Shown here piece after piece: positions 17,004 through 25,397 of a DNA stretch of 64,000 nucleotides. The position numbers and the translations under genes are program-made. Below the pieces are notes generated by a model. It was given only the letters and a program-made list of their open reading frames with translations. It ran no database searches and had not been told where the DNA came from. The DNA comes from Paenibacillus taichungensis (GTDB lineage Bacteria > Bacillota > Bacilli > Paenibacillales > Paenibacillaceae). The first letter of the stretch is position 1. Every line of letters begins with the position of its first letter. The DNA lies in NCBI RefSeq assembly GCF_013359905.1, contig NZ_JABMCC010000105.1:186001-250000 (forward strand). The letters are read 5' to 3'.

Positions 17004-17975
17004 TTATTGGGACAAACGCTGTGCAAGCTGATAAGTCTCCATATCGAAGTCTTTTTTCGTATTAACAACTTTATCAATATCCGTCAGGGTCAGTTCTCCC
17101 TTGATAATACCGCAACCTTTGTCTGTCTCACCTGCGATCAGACTGCGTACGGCGAAATCTCCCAGACGACTGGCAAGGTTACGGTCAAACGGAGTTGGCG
17201 TACCTCCACGCTGAATGTGACCCAAAACAGTTACACGTGGCTCATACGTTGGGCAGCGTTCCATCAGTTCTTTCGCTACATCTTCACCTTTGCCCACGCC
17301 TTCAGCAACGATGATGATACTGTGGCGTTTGCCATGTGCAAAATTGGCTTTCATCCGATCTGCCACTTCGTCCATGTCAAACGGAACTTCCGGTACAAGA
17401 ATCGTTTCTGCACCCGATGCGAGTCCTGCATGTAAAGCGATATCGCCACAGTGACGGCCCATTACTTCAACGATGGAAGAGCGTTCGTGTGAAGACATGG
17501 TATCGCGCAATTTGTTTACTGCATCTACTACTACACTTACTGCTGTATCGAATCCGATCGTATAATCGGTGAAAGAAACGTCATTATCAATCGTTCCCGG
17601 AAGACCCATCGTGTTGATGCCCAGCTTGCTCAGTTTGTTGGCACCGTTATATGAACCGTCTCCACCAATAACAACCAGGCCGTCAATACCGCGTGCACGC
17701 AGAATGTCTGCACCTTTTTGCTGACCTTCAGCGGTATAGAATTCCTTACAGCGTGCCGATTGCAGAACCGTTCCCCCACGCTGGATGATATCCCCTACAC
17801 TCCGCAAATCCATTGGGAAAATATCGTTATTCAAAAGACCCTGGTATCCACGTTGAACCCCGTACACTTCGAGACCGTGAAACAGTCCGCTGCGAACAAC
17901 CGCACGAACAGCCGCGTTCATCCCTTGTGAATCACCACCGCTCGTTAAAACTGCGATTTTCTTTACTGCTGTCAT
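17004..17975 (-). CDS. pfkA: ATP-dependent 6-phosphofructokinase
   Basis: About 323 residues, the usual length. It phosphorylates fructose 6-phosphate in glycolysis. Visible motifs: N-terminal loop LTSGGDSQGMNAAVR, ATP-type GGDGSYNGA (not the PPi-type GGDD), catalytic PGTIDND, and the substrate region MGRHCGDIAL. The nucleotide loop reads SQG where the common form is APG; this is seen as a variant, not a defect. ATG 17975 has GAGGAGG upstream. pyk, which usually follows pfkA in Bacillus, is not here. Confidence 0.96.
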   Translation of the reverse strand: MTAVKKIAVLTSGGDSQGMNAAVRAVVRSGLFHGLEVYGVQRGYQGLLNNDIFPMDLRSVGDIIQRGGTVLQSARCKEFYTAEGQQKGADILRARGIDGLVVIGGDGSYNGANKLSKLGINTMGLPGTIDNDVSFTDYTIGFDTAVSVVVDAVNKLRDTMSSHERSSIVEVMGRHCGDIALHAGLASGAETILVPEVPFDMDEVADRMKANFAHGKRHSIIIVAEGVGKGEDVAKELMERCPTYEPRVTVLGHIQRGGTPTPFDRNLASRLGDFAVRSLIAGETDKGCGIIKGELTLTDIDKVVNTKKDFDMETYQLAQRLSQ

Positions 17976-18027
17976 GATGTTTCTTCCTCCTCTAGTTTCA
18001 CTTCAGGCTCCCACCAATACGCCTGAC

Positions 18028-19107
18028 TTACATATGCTTACGAATCCAGCGGCTAAAGATAAAGAAAAATACTCTTGTCATCGGACTATTCTTCATCAAA
18101 CGCTTGGAAACGACGCGAACTTCCTGTTGTTCGCTGACTTTGGGATCAGACAGGTAAATGGCAAGCAGTCCTTCGATAATCATCCGGTGGAACGAACTTC
18201 CCGGAATCTTCTGCACATCACTGCGGGCCATCTCCACAATAAAAGCAATTCGGTCCAGCATTGTCTCCACATTCTCATAATAATTGCAGAAGTTGAGATC
18301 TCCTCCGATACGATCTTCATCCTGATCGATTAAATAATCGAGCATAATATGCAGAGCACATACATGAGGAAAATAGGCAGTGTGGATCGAAGCCGCCTGC
18401 TCCTCTGTCAGCTGATCATCACTCGCAGCCAGAAACAGCATGAATACGCCCAGCGTAGAGCCGGTAGCGGCGGCAAATTCGTTCCAACGGAACTGAGGTG
18501 TGCGGTGGCGATGTTCCGACCACCATTCCAGCAAAGCCGTTTCTCTCAGTTCCGGCTTGATGTGCTTATATACCTGCAGGTCCGTGTATAGGCCTGCCAG
18601 ATCCTGAATTTGAGGCTTGGCGGATGCATAGCCTGGCAGCTGACGAGTCAGCTCCTGACATGAGGTCACCAGATTCCTTAGGTATCCACCATCATCCTGC
18701 TCCTCACGGAGCGCGTAATAATTGACAGGGGTTGCTTCGGGATCTACCGCATCAAGCATAGATTGATGGAGAAGCCGAAAGTCATTCGGGTCCATCGATG
18801 TACTGCGATCACACAGATTGTCCAAATAATCACTAATAGTCTGATATGAAACGATCAGTGGAATCAGAATGTGCCTGTTCGGCAAATCAGGTAAAGCATA
18901 AACGGTCCCGCCTTCACAGTGGAACTGCTTGTCCCTGAGACTGGCCAGTGCCTGATTGCGCAATTCCTCATTCGGAATTTTCTCAGCTTGGGCACGCCAT
19001 CCATCCAATTCCTTCCGCGTTTCCGGAATGGTGTATTTGTACACCCCTCTCATCAATGCCAACGGTCCACGCGGATATTGATGACGATTTCGATTTGATT
19101 GGCTCAA
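18028..19107 (-). CDS. Tetraprenyl-beta-curcumene synthase-like terpene synthase (YtpB/DUF2600)
   Basis: About 359 residues. It matches the large terpene cyclase family typified by B. subtilis YtpB: HILIPLIVSYQTISDYLDNLCDR carries the aspartate-rich DYLDN motif, and MLDYLIDQDEDRIGGDLNFC the second metal-binding region. YtpB turns tetraprenyl diphosphate into tetraprenyl-beta-curcumene, a precursor of sesquarterpenes in spores and cells. Start is TTG 19107, ten bases after GGAGG. It lies 50 bases upstream of pfkA on the same strand; no prenyltransferase or squalene-hopene-type cyclase gene is near. Confidence 0.85.
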   Translation of the reverse strand: MSQSNRNRHQYPRGPLALMRGVYKYTIPETRKELDGWRAQAEKIPNEELRNQALASLRDKQFHCEGGTVYALPDLPNRHILIPLIVSYQTISDYLDNLCDRSTSMDPNDFRLLHQSMLDAVDPEATPVNYYALREEQDDGGYLRNLVTSCQELTRQLPGYASAKPQIQDLAGLYTDLQVYKHIKPELRETALLEWWSEHRHRTPQFRWNEFAAATGSTLGVFMLFLAASDDQLTEEQAASIHTAYFPHVCALHIMLDYLIDQDEDRIGGDLNFCNYYENVETMLDRIAFIVEMARSDVQKIPGSSFHRMIIEGLLAIYLSDPKVSEQQEVRVVSKRLMKNSPMTRVFFFIFSRWIRKHM

Positions 19108-19286
19108 AATAAATGTGCCTCCACTTGGTTGAATACGTATTAGAGCGATTTTTAACCAATCCTATTATAATATGATCCCCTTAATTGTACAAATGATCTC
19201 CCGCATATTCCGCACAAAAAATCGCATCCGCTTTCAAGGCTTTGTGATATACTAGGCATATTTCATCCATCAAAGGAGTCGTTGAC

Positions 19287-20627
19287 ATGACGTCAAGTGA
19301 ACCACTTTCGTGGAGACGGTTATTTGCATTTTTTGTGCCCCTGGGCATATCCGCCTCTCTCGTTACCATTTCGCACGTAATCATTAACAGTACACTCGCA
19401 CGTTCCGCTCATCCCGAGACGGTCATTGCCAGCTACGCCATCGCTGGTAGCCTGCTAACCCTCACCGAGCGCCCTTCAACCCTACTGCGTCAAACCTGTT
19501 CGGCGCTGGTTCGGGACCGCCTTTCCTTTCAGGCCCTCACGTTTGTGACCAAAATATTTCTCGCTTGTGTACTTCTAATCGGATTTCTCATCGTATATTC
19601 TCCCATTGGTACAGGTGTATTCAAATATCTGTTTGGCGTAAGCCCGGATCTGTTATCCAAAGTGATCGACGTCTACGAGATTCTCATGTATGTCAGCATC
19701 TTTTCGGTCATCCGCAATATCTATCAAGGCATCATTATTACGAATAACCGTACGAAATGGCTGACAATCGGTATGTTATTCCGCCTTGCTGGCATGTATG
19801 GCCTGTCCTTGTATTTCATATATACTGACAGCATTGATAGTGGACGTGTAGGCGCTATCATTTTTGCGGCAGGAATGATGATTGAGGCTTTGGTCAGTTT
19901 TCTTGAAGGTAACAGCATTAAACGCAAGATGCCAGCCAAGCTGGAAGATCATCCTGTTGAAAACAAGGCAGACGTCTTTCGCTTTTACAAACCGCTGTTA
20001 TTATCCAGTTTTGTAGCCCTGTTTATCGGCCCCGTCATTAATATCGTACTTGGCAAAACGACCGGGATTGCTCTAGCCATCTCTTCCTTTGCCGTTGCGA
20101 GTAGCCTGATGCAGCTGATGCTAAGCTTTTTTACATACATCCACCAAATCGTGCTGAATTTCTATCTTGTTGATGCCAAACTAGTGAAGAAGTTCGCACT
20201 GGTCACCGGATTTGTTCCTTTTGCCATGACCGTGTCGATTGCCTACACCCCGCTTGGACCGTGGGTATTGGAAAATGTAATGAGCGTTCAGGGCAATCTG
20301 CTACAGCAAAGTTTGTGGACACTACGTGCGTTTGTGCTCTTTCCGCTGATTTCACCTTTTCTCGACTTCAGTAATGGTTTGATTCTACTGCGCGGACAGA
20401 CCAAAACGATGTTTCGCTCCCAGACGGCCAATGCCATATGTACGGTGATCGTCCTGCTCATTCTGGTTAGCATATTCCCTGCGTGGAACGGCATGATCGG
20501 TGCAGTGGCTCAATCCCTAGGCCTGCTTGCCGAGCTTGTCATTGTCTGGCTTGTCATCCGGCGTACGCAGAAGGAACCTAGCATGTCTGTACACTCATCC
20601 GGGAAATCATCTTCCCTCAAGGGATAA
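19287..20627 (+). CDS. MATE/MOP-superfamily-like polytopic membrane protein
   Basis: About 446 residues with some twelve membrane helices and an MOP exporter-like layout. The start (SWRRLFAFFVPLGISASLVTIS) and central segments such as YQGIIITNNRTK look like distant MatE or flippase proteins, with a long internal polar loop near residue 225. The substrate is unknown. ATG 19287 has AAAGGAG 8 bases upstream. An MFS carrier follows 37 bases later on the same strand, so the two are probably one operon. Confidence 0.75.
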   Translation: MTSSEPLSWRRLFAFFVPLGISASLVTISHVIINSTLARSAHPETVIASYAIAGSLLTLTERPSTLLRQTCSALVRDRLSFQALTFVTKIFLACVLLIGFLIVYSPIGTGVFKYLFGVSPDLLSKVIDVYEILMYVSIFSVIRNIYQGIIITNNRTKWLTIGMLFRLAGMYGLSLYFIYTDSIDSGRVGAIIFAAGMMIEALVSFLEGNSIKRKMPAKLEDHPVENKADVFRFYKPLLLSSFVALFIGPVINIVLGKTTGIALAISSFAVASSLMQLMLSFFTYIHQIVLNFYLVDAKLVKKFALVTGFVPFAMTVSIAYTPLGPWVLENVMSVQGNLLQQSLWTLRAFVLFPLISPFLDFSNGLILLRGQTKTMFRSQTANAICTVIVLLILVSIFPAWNGMIGAVAQSLGLLAELVIVWLVIRRTQKEPSMSVHSSGKSSSLKG

Positions 20628-20664
20628 TAAATTTGAACTGTAATCAAGAATGGAGCCTTTCATC

Positions 20665-21834
20665 ATGAAATCAAGTCATACCGCCCGGCCAGATCAAAAC
20701 TGGCTGCGGGCACTTATGTTCACCATCTTCGGTTCCACCGTTCTGGTGGTATCGTATTTCCAGCTTTATTTCAGTCATCTGGGGTTCAGTCGGGCCGAAA
20801 TCGGTTACCTGTACGGAATCGGTCCTCTCGTCTCCGTATTCTCTAACATGTTCTGGAGTATGGCCAGTGACCGTTACAAAACTGTACGCAAAGTGATGAT
20901 CATCCTGCTTGCCGGGCAACTGATCACAGGTGTCATGCTTGCCAATGCCACAACCTTTGGTCAGGTGTTTGTACTGGTGACCCTGTTTTACTTTTTCTAC
21001 TACCCGGTTTATCCACTTTCGGATACGATGGCGATTACAACCGCAAGCAAGTATGGGCGAAATTTCACTTCCATTCGTGTATTTGGCTCGATCGGATATG
21101 CGTTCTTTGCCTTAAGCATTGGATATTTTCTCGGATCTTTCGGACCAGGATGGACGATGTGGGTATGTATTGCTCTGGCCGCGACTACTCTCCTAATCGG
21201 TTTTCGATTAAAAGATCAGCCTTCGGGCAGCAGCACTAAAATGGATCTTTCGGGACTATGGTCCATCTTGAAACGAAGGGATGTCCTCACCTTTTTCGGA
21301 TGCGTTTTTCTGCTCGCTCTGGGTCACCGGATGAATGAAGCTTTTCTCACCATCACACTGAAAGATCTAGGTGCCAGTGAAGGGCTCATCGGCTGGTCCC
21401 TGTTGATCTCTTCGGTCAGTGAAATTCCGGTGTTTTTGCTGCTAAGCAGATACGGCAATCGCTACAAAGAACTTCCTTTGCTGACGATCGCTGCGCTGAT
21501 GTATACGATTCGCTTATTTCTGATGTCCATCTCGGATACACCCGCGGCGGTCGTTGCCATTCAGACGATGCACAGCGTGACCTTTGGCATCTTCTACGTG
21601 ACGGCAGTCCGTTATATTACCCGCCTTGTTCCGGATGGCTATCGCGCCACTGGTATGGCCTTGTTCACCATTGTGTGGTCCAGCGCTTCCGGTCTGCTCA
21701 GCGGAACGCTGGGAGGATTGCTGCTGGAGCATACCAACAGAAACACCTTCTATCTCACTGCGATGGCGTTTTCTCTGGCGGCACTTGTTGGATTTTGTAT
21801 GAAGCTTTGGTCAAGCATGACTAGCCGCACATAA
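20665..21834 (+). CDS. MFS transporter, MFS_1-like/PPP family
   Basis: About 389 residues with twelve helices. Typical features of the MFS_1-like (PF12832) group are FSRAEIGYLYGIGPLVSVFSN, the loop SDRYKTVRK between helices 2 and 3, and FGSIGYAFFALS. Relatives import phenylpropionate or nucleosides, but the substrate cannot be read from sequence. ATG 20665 lies 9 bases after GGAG; the ATG at 20650 has no site. It is probably co-transcribed with the preceding MATE-like gene. Confidence 0.85.
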   Translation: MKSSHTARPDQNWLRALMFTIFGSTVLVVSYFQLYFSHLGFSRAEIGYLYGIGPLVSVFSNMFWSMASDRYKTVRKVMIILLAGQLITGVMLANATTFGQVFVLVTLFYFFYYPVYPLSDTMAITTASKYGRNFTSIRVFGSIGYAFFALSIGYFLGSFGPGWTMWVCIALAATTLLIGFRLKDQPSGSSTKMDLSGLWSILKRRDVLTFFGCVFLLALGHRMNEAFLTITLKDLGASEGLIGWSLLISSVSEIPVFLLLSRYGNRYKELPLLTIAALMYTIRLFLMSISDTPAAVVAIQTMHSVTFGIFYVTAVRYITRLVPDGYRATGMALFTIVWSSASGLLSGTLGGLLLEHTNRNTFYLTAMAFSLAALVGFCMKLWSSMTSRT

Positions 21835-21882
21835 ACATCCAAAAAGGATTTCCCATATGGAACTCCACTTATCAAATATATC

Positions 21883-21919
21883 AAAAAAAGCACAGTCTCC
21901 CATGGGGGGACTGTGCTTG
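21883..21919 (-). terminator. Terminator of the cold-shock gene
   Basis: Stem GCACAGTC / GACTGTGC with an inner CCC/GGG stem; on the minus strand it ends in seven U. Confidence 0.85.
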
Positions 21920-21980
21920 GGTTCGTATATTCAGCTAGAAGCCAATCATTTATAAGAAATCCGTATGATCGGAAAAATTC

Positions 21981-22178
21981 TTACAATTTGTTTACGTTAG
22001 CTGCTTGAGGACCACGGTTTCCATCAGTGATTTCGAATTCTACCGCTTGACCTTCTTCCAATGTTTTAAAGCCGTCGCCTTGGATTGCGGAGAAATGTAC
22101 GAATACGTCCTCGCCGCCTTCAACTGAAATAAAGCCATAGCCTTTTTCTGCGTTAAACCATTTAACTGTACCTTTCAA
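21981..22178 (-). CDS. Cold-shock protein (CspA/CspB family)
   Basis: 65 residues, the standard size. OB-fold with RNP1 KGYGFISV and RNP2 VFVHFSAI, so it binds single-stranded RNA/DNA and acts as an RNA chaperone. Start is TTG 22178 with AGGAGG 8 bases upstream. The leader is short (about 40 bases) and carries a 6-bp hairpin right before the ribosome site, unlike the long leaders of cspA-type cold-induced genes. Confidence 0.96.
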   Translation of the reverse strand: MKGTVKWFNAEKGYGFISVEGGEDVFVHFSAIQGDGFKTLEEGQAVEFEITDGNRGPQAANVNKL

Positions 22179-22199
22179 ATGAACAACCTCCTAAAAATA

Positions 22200-22252
22200 T
22201 CGCCATCTATGGCGAATACCCTCATTATACTGTATGACCTTCTACATTGCAA
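22200..22252 (-). promoter_or_regulatory. csp promoter and leader hairpin
   Basis: Minus strand: -35 TTGCAA (22247-22252), 17-base spacer, -10 TATAAT (22224-22229). The leader contains TCGCCA-TAGA-TGGCGA (22200-22215) just before the AGGAGG site. Confidence 0.7.
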
Positions 22253-22341
22253 TTTATCTTTTCCATAAAAGTCGAAAAAATTTGCTTTGAATCCAAGGGT
22301 ACGGTATCATTTTACCAAAACCGTTAGTTTGGAGACTACCT

Positions 22342-22575
22342 ATGATAAAAAAACATGAAATATACAAAACAGACAAGTGGAATATGATGACCGTAGAAGT
22401 TCAAGGCAAATATCTGGTGCTTCGTGAAATCTCGGAAGAATGGGGCGAAGAATGCCATACCTTCCTCAGCCGTCCTGCGTTGATGCACTGGGCTGAACGC
22501 CGCTTCCCGAAAGAAGATTTCGAGAACCGCGAGGACGAATGGCGTCAACTGATGGCTGCCTTCAAAGGGGTCTAG
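22342..22575 (+). CDS. Hypothetical protein (77 residues)
   Basis: A soluble protein with aromatic and acidic residues (KYLVLREISEEWGEECHTFL, then PALMHWAERRFPKEDF). I recognise no family. ATG 22342 has TTGGAG 7 bases upstream. The next gene starts 4 bases after its stop, so the two are one unit. Confidence 0.75.
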   Translation: MIKKHEIYKTDKWNMMTVEVQGKYLVLREISEEWGEECHTFLSRPALMHWAERRFPKEDFENREDEWRQLMAAFKGV

Positions 22576-22578
22576 CCC

Positions 22579-22764
22579 ATGCAGCTTGACTCAAGCAATG
22601 TTGTCATCTTTATTATTCTTGCTTTTTCCTTGGGAATCGTGCTGATTCTGGGACGCAACTCCATCCCGGATCGTCTAAGACGGGGCATGGCTCTGATTGC
22701 CACCCTGCTGATCTGTTTCGCATTTTTCCTGATCGTTTACTTTTTGGTCAATATGGGAGCCTAG
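22579..22764 (+). CDS. Small membrane protein (61 residues)
   Basis: Two hydrophobic helices (about 8-24 and 39-57) joined by a basic loop IPDRLRRG. No family recognised. It starts 4 bases after the preceding gene, so translation is probably coupled; the site GGGGT lies within the upstream gene's end. Confidence 0.7.
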   Translation: MQLDSSNVVIFIILAFSLGIVLILGRNSIPDRLRRGMALIATLLICFAFFLIVYFLVNMGA

Positions 22765-22797
22765 CTTCATCAAATATTTCAATGCCCCTCAGGTCAT

Positions 22798-22821
22798 ACT
22801 ATACGGGATTATTCGTATAGT
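22798..22821 (+). promoter_or_regulatory. Perfect inverted repeat before the pepF ribosome site
   Basis: ACTATACG-GGATTATT-CGTATAGT, an 8-bp perfect repeat with an 8-base spacer, ends 1 base before the AGGAGG (22823-22828) that serves the upstream pepF start. It can be an operator or an RNA stem that limits that start. Confidence 0.5.
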
Positions 22822-22835
22822 GAGGAGGAAGGCCG

Positions 22836-22964
22836 TTGAAATACCGCAAATCGCTGTTCATTTTGCTGGTACTTAGTCTGATTCCTTCGTCTCTCTCCGC
22901 ACAAGCGAGTGGGACGAAGGCAGCTTCGTCTATATATTCATCACTTCATCAAAGGAGGATTCCC
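22836..22964 (+). other. In-frame N-terminal extension of pepF with signal-peptide features
   Basis: TTG 22836 lies 7 bases after AGGAGG and opens a 43-residue extension in frame with oligoendopeptidase F: a basic start (MKYRKS), a hydrophobic core (LFILLVLSLIPSSL) and SAQA-like cleavage residues. It could yield a secreted form, while the second start gives the cytoplasmic form. Confidence 0.5.
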
Positions 22965-24755
22965 ATGAGTCAACTATTGAAACGTTCCGAGGTACCTACT
23001 GAACAAACCTGGAAACTGGAAGATCTATTCGCCGATCAGAAAGCTTGGGATCAGGAATATGAAGAAGTATCGTCTTTGACTAAGAAAGCCTCCGAATTCC
23101 AAGGCAAACTGAACAAACCTGAGACACTCAAAAACTGTTTTGAACTCGAAGATGAGATCAGTCTCAAAACCGAACGCCTCTTTGTGTATGCACGGATGCA
23201 TCAAGATGAAGACACAGCTAACCCTACATATCAAAACCTGTCCCAAAAAGCACAAAAGTTAAGCGTGCAGGTTGGTGAAGCACTATCTTATGTTACACCC
23301 GAAATCTTGTCCCTTCCGGATGATCAGTTGGATGCCCTCATCTCCAACGAGAAACTCTCTGCCTATAAGTTCACACTGGAAGAGATGAAACGTGAAAAGG
23401 CTCATGTACTGAGCCAAGCCGAGGAAGCATTGCTTGCACAGGTGGGTAATCTATCCCAGGCACCACAGACCATCTTTAGCATGTTGAACAACGCCGATCT
23501 CAAGTTCCCAAAAATCAAGGATGAGCATGGAAACGAAGTGGAACTGACTCATGGCAGCTATATTCAGTTCTTGGAAAATCCGAATCGGGAAGTTCGCGAA
23601 CGTGCCTTCAAAGCGGTGTATGAAACCTATGGCAAGCAAAAGAACACCATTGCTGCAGCTCTGAACGCTAACGTAACTAAAAATATGTTTTATGCCGATG
23701 TTCGGAAATACCCTTCCGTCATGGATATGTCCCTTTACGGCGACAACATTCCGAAGGATGTCTATACCAATCTTGTGGATACAATTCATGAGAGCCTTCC
23801 GCTGTTACACCGTTATATGGACCTGCGCAAAAAATTGCTCGGCGTAGATAAGCTGCATATGTATGACCTTTTCGCCCCACTGGTGGATGAATACAAAATG
23901 GACATTACCTACGAGGAAGCCAAACAAACGGTTAAAGATGGCTTGAAGCCGCTTGGCAAGGATTATGCAGACGCATTACAGGCCGGCTATGATGATCGCT
24001 GGATTGATGTATACGAAAATGAGAATAAACGTTCAGGCGCATATAGTTGGGGAGCCTACGGCACCCACCCTTACGTCTTGTTGAATCACAAAGATAACCT
24101 GAATAGCATGTTTACACTGGCACATGAAATGGGCCACGCACTGCATTCCCACTATTCAGACACTACGCTTCCATATCGTGATGCACAGTACACCATTTTC
24201 CTGGCTGAGGTTGCATCTACAACGAATGAAGCTTTGTTAATGGATTATCTGCTCAATAAATCGACAGATCCGAAGGAAAAGCTATACTTGCTGACGTATT
24301 ATGCAGATCAGTTCCGTACCACGGTATTCCGTCAAACCATGTTTGCAGAATTCGAAAAAATCATTCACGAGCGTGCGGAACAGGGTGAAGCTCTCACACC
24401 TCAGCTGCTTTCCGAGATTTATTATGATCTTAATGTCAAATACCATGGAGATAGCATGGTGGTGGACAAAGATATTGAAATGGAATGGGCGCGTATTCCC
24501 CACTTCTATAACAGCTTCTACGTGTACAAATATGCGACCGGCTTCTCAGCAGCGACCAGTTTCTCCAAGCAAATTCTGGAAGAGGGGAAGCCTGCTGTAG
24601 ACCGTTATCTTGGATTCCTCAAGAGCGGTGGCAGTGACTATTCCATCAACATCCTGAAAAAAGCAGGAGTGGATATGTCAACGCCAGAGCCGATTCGCGA
24701 AGCTATGAGTGTGTTCAAGGAATTGATTGAGCAAATGGAACAACTAACGAAATAA
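22965..24755 (+). CDS. pepF: Oligoendopeptidase F (M3 family zinc peptidase)
   Basis: About 596 residues, the usual PepF length. The M3 zinc site is HEMGHALHSH with the third-ligand Glu in FLAEVASTTNEALL. It cuts peptides of roughly 7-17 residues, in Bacillus including signalling peptides and leftover signal peptides. ATG 22965 has AAAGGAGG 6 bases upstream. A second in-frame start at TTG 22836 with an equally good site would add a signal-peptide-like extension, so the product may be made in two forms. The terminator at 24784 closes the gene. Confidence 0.95.
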   Translation: MSQLLKRSEVPTEQTWKLEDLFADQKAWDQEYEEVSSLTKKASEFQGKLNKPETLKNCFELEDEISLKTERLFVYARMHQDEDTANPTYQNLSQKAQKLSVQVGEALSYVTPEILSLPDDQLDALISNEKLSAYKFTLEEMKREKAHVLSQAEEALLAQVGNLSQAPQTIFSMLNNADLKFPKIKDEHGNEVELTHGSYIQFLENPNREVRERAFKAVYETYGKQKNTIAAALNANVTKNMFYADVRKYPSVMDMSLYGDNIPKDVYTNLVDTIHESLPLLHRYMDLRKKLLGVDKLHMYDLFAPLVDEYKMDITYEEAKQTVKDGLKPLGKDYADALQAGYDDRWIDVYENENKRSGAYSWGAYGTHPYVLLNHKDNLNSMFTLAHEMGHALHSHYSDTTLPYRDAQYTIFLAEVASTTNEALLMDYLLNKSTDPKEKLYLLTYYADQFRTTVFRQTMFAEFEKIIHERAEQGEALTPQLLSEIYYDLNVKYHGDSMVVDKDIEMEWARIPHFYNSFYVYKYATGFSAATSFSKQILEEGKPAVDRYLGFLKSGGSDYSINILKKAGVDMSTPEPIREAMSVFKELIEQMEQLTK

Positions 24756-24783
24756 GGTTGCTTTTTCGTCCATGTGACCTGTG

Positions 24784-24815
24784 TCCCTTGCCCATTCGGG
24801 CAAGGGATTTTATAA
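24784..24815 (+). terminator. pepF terminator
   Basis: Stem TCCCTTGCCC / GGGCAAGGGA with loop ATTC, followed by TTTTA. Confidence 0.85.
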
Positions 24816-24891
24816 TCAAGCAAGATGCAAGCTCCATAAATTAGGGTAATTGCATACATAGTCCTGAATTGTTCAACAAGGAGGCACCACC

Positions 24892-25281
24892 ATGAAAATG
24901 CAATGGGCACTCATCGCAGGTCTCGTTTTTGCATTACTTACCGGAATTTTTGCGGTCATTAATGTGGATTCCGTACAAGTCAACCTGCTATTTAACACGG
25001 TTCAAATCCCGCTGATTCTGCTCATTCTTGGCTGCACCCTAATCGGTGGAATCATTGTAGGTTCTTATGGCATCTTCCGCCAATATCGACTGCAACGCGA
25101 GAACAAACAATTGAAGCTGCGTGTATCCGAGTTGGAAAACTCCGCAGCAAGCAGCTCTACCTCTTCTCTGGATTCGTTTAAATCCATGGATACATTCGGA
25201 ACGATCGATTCGGACAACGTTTCTGTGGAGTCCGATTCCATTCAGAGTCAACGAAAAGGAAATCCTTCGGGTACGCTGTAA
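24892..25281 (+). CDS. LapA-domain (DUF1049) membrane protein
   Basis: About 129 residues. Two membrane helices (6-26 and 42-64) of the LapA/DUF1049 type, with VQVNLLFNTVQIPLILLILG between them, then a coiled-coil stretch (RENKQLKLRVSELE) and a serine-rich disordered tail. In Gram-negatives LapA shapes lipopolysaccharide assembly; in Firmicutes the role is unknown. ATG 24892 has AAGGAGG upstream. Confidence 0.85.
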   Translation: MKMQWALIAGLVFALLTGIFAVINVDSVQVNLLFNTVQIPLILLILGCTLIGGIIVGSYGIFRQYRLQRENKQLKLRVSELENSAASSSTSSLDSFKSMDTFGTIDSDNVSVESDSIQSQRKGNPSGTL

Positions 25282-25291
25282 CACATCAGAG

Positions 25292-25352
25292 CAGCCTGCT
25301 GGCTATCAAGAATGGAATTGTACATTCTGCCAGACAGGCTGTATTCTGTTTT
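25292..25352 (+). terminator. Terminator after the LapA-like gene
   Basis: Stem CAGCCTGCTGGC pairs with GCCAG-A-CAGGCTG (25292-25303 with 25329-25341), then TATTCTGTTTT. Confidence 0.7.
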
Positions 25353-25397
25353 AAGAACAACTTACTGCACAATTATTAACGAGGAGGAAATTTCCAT

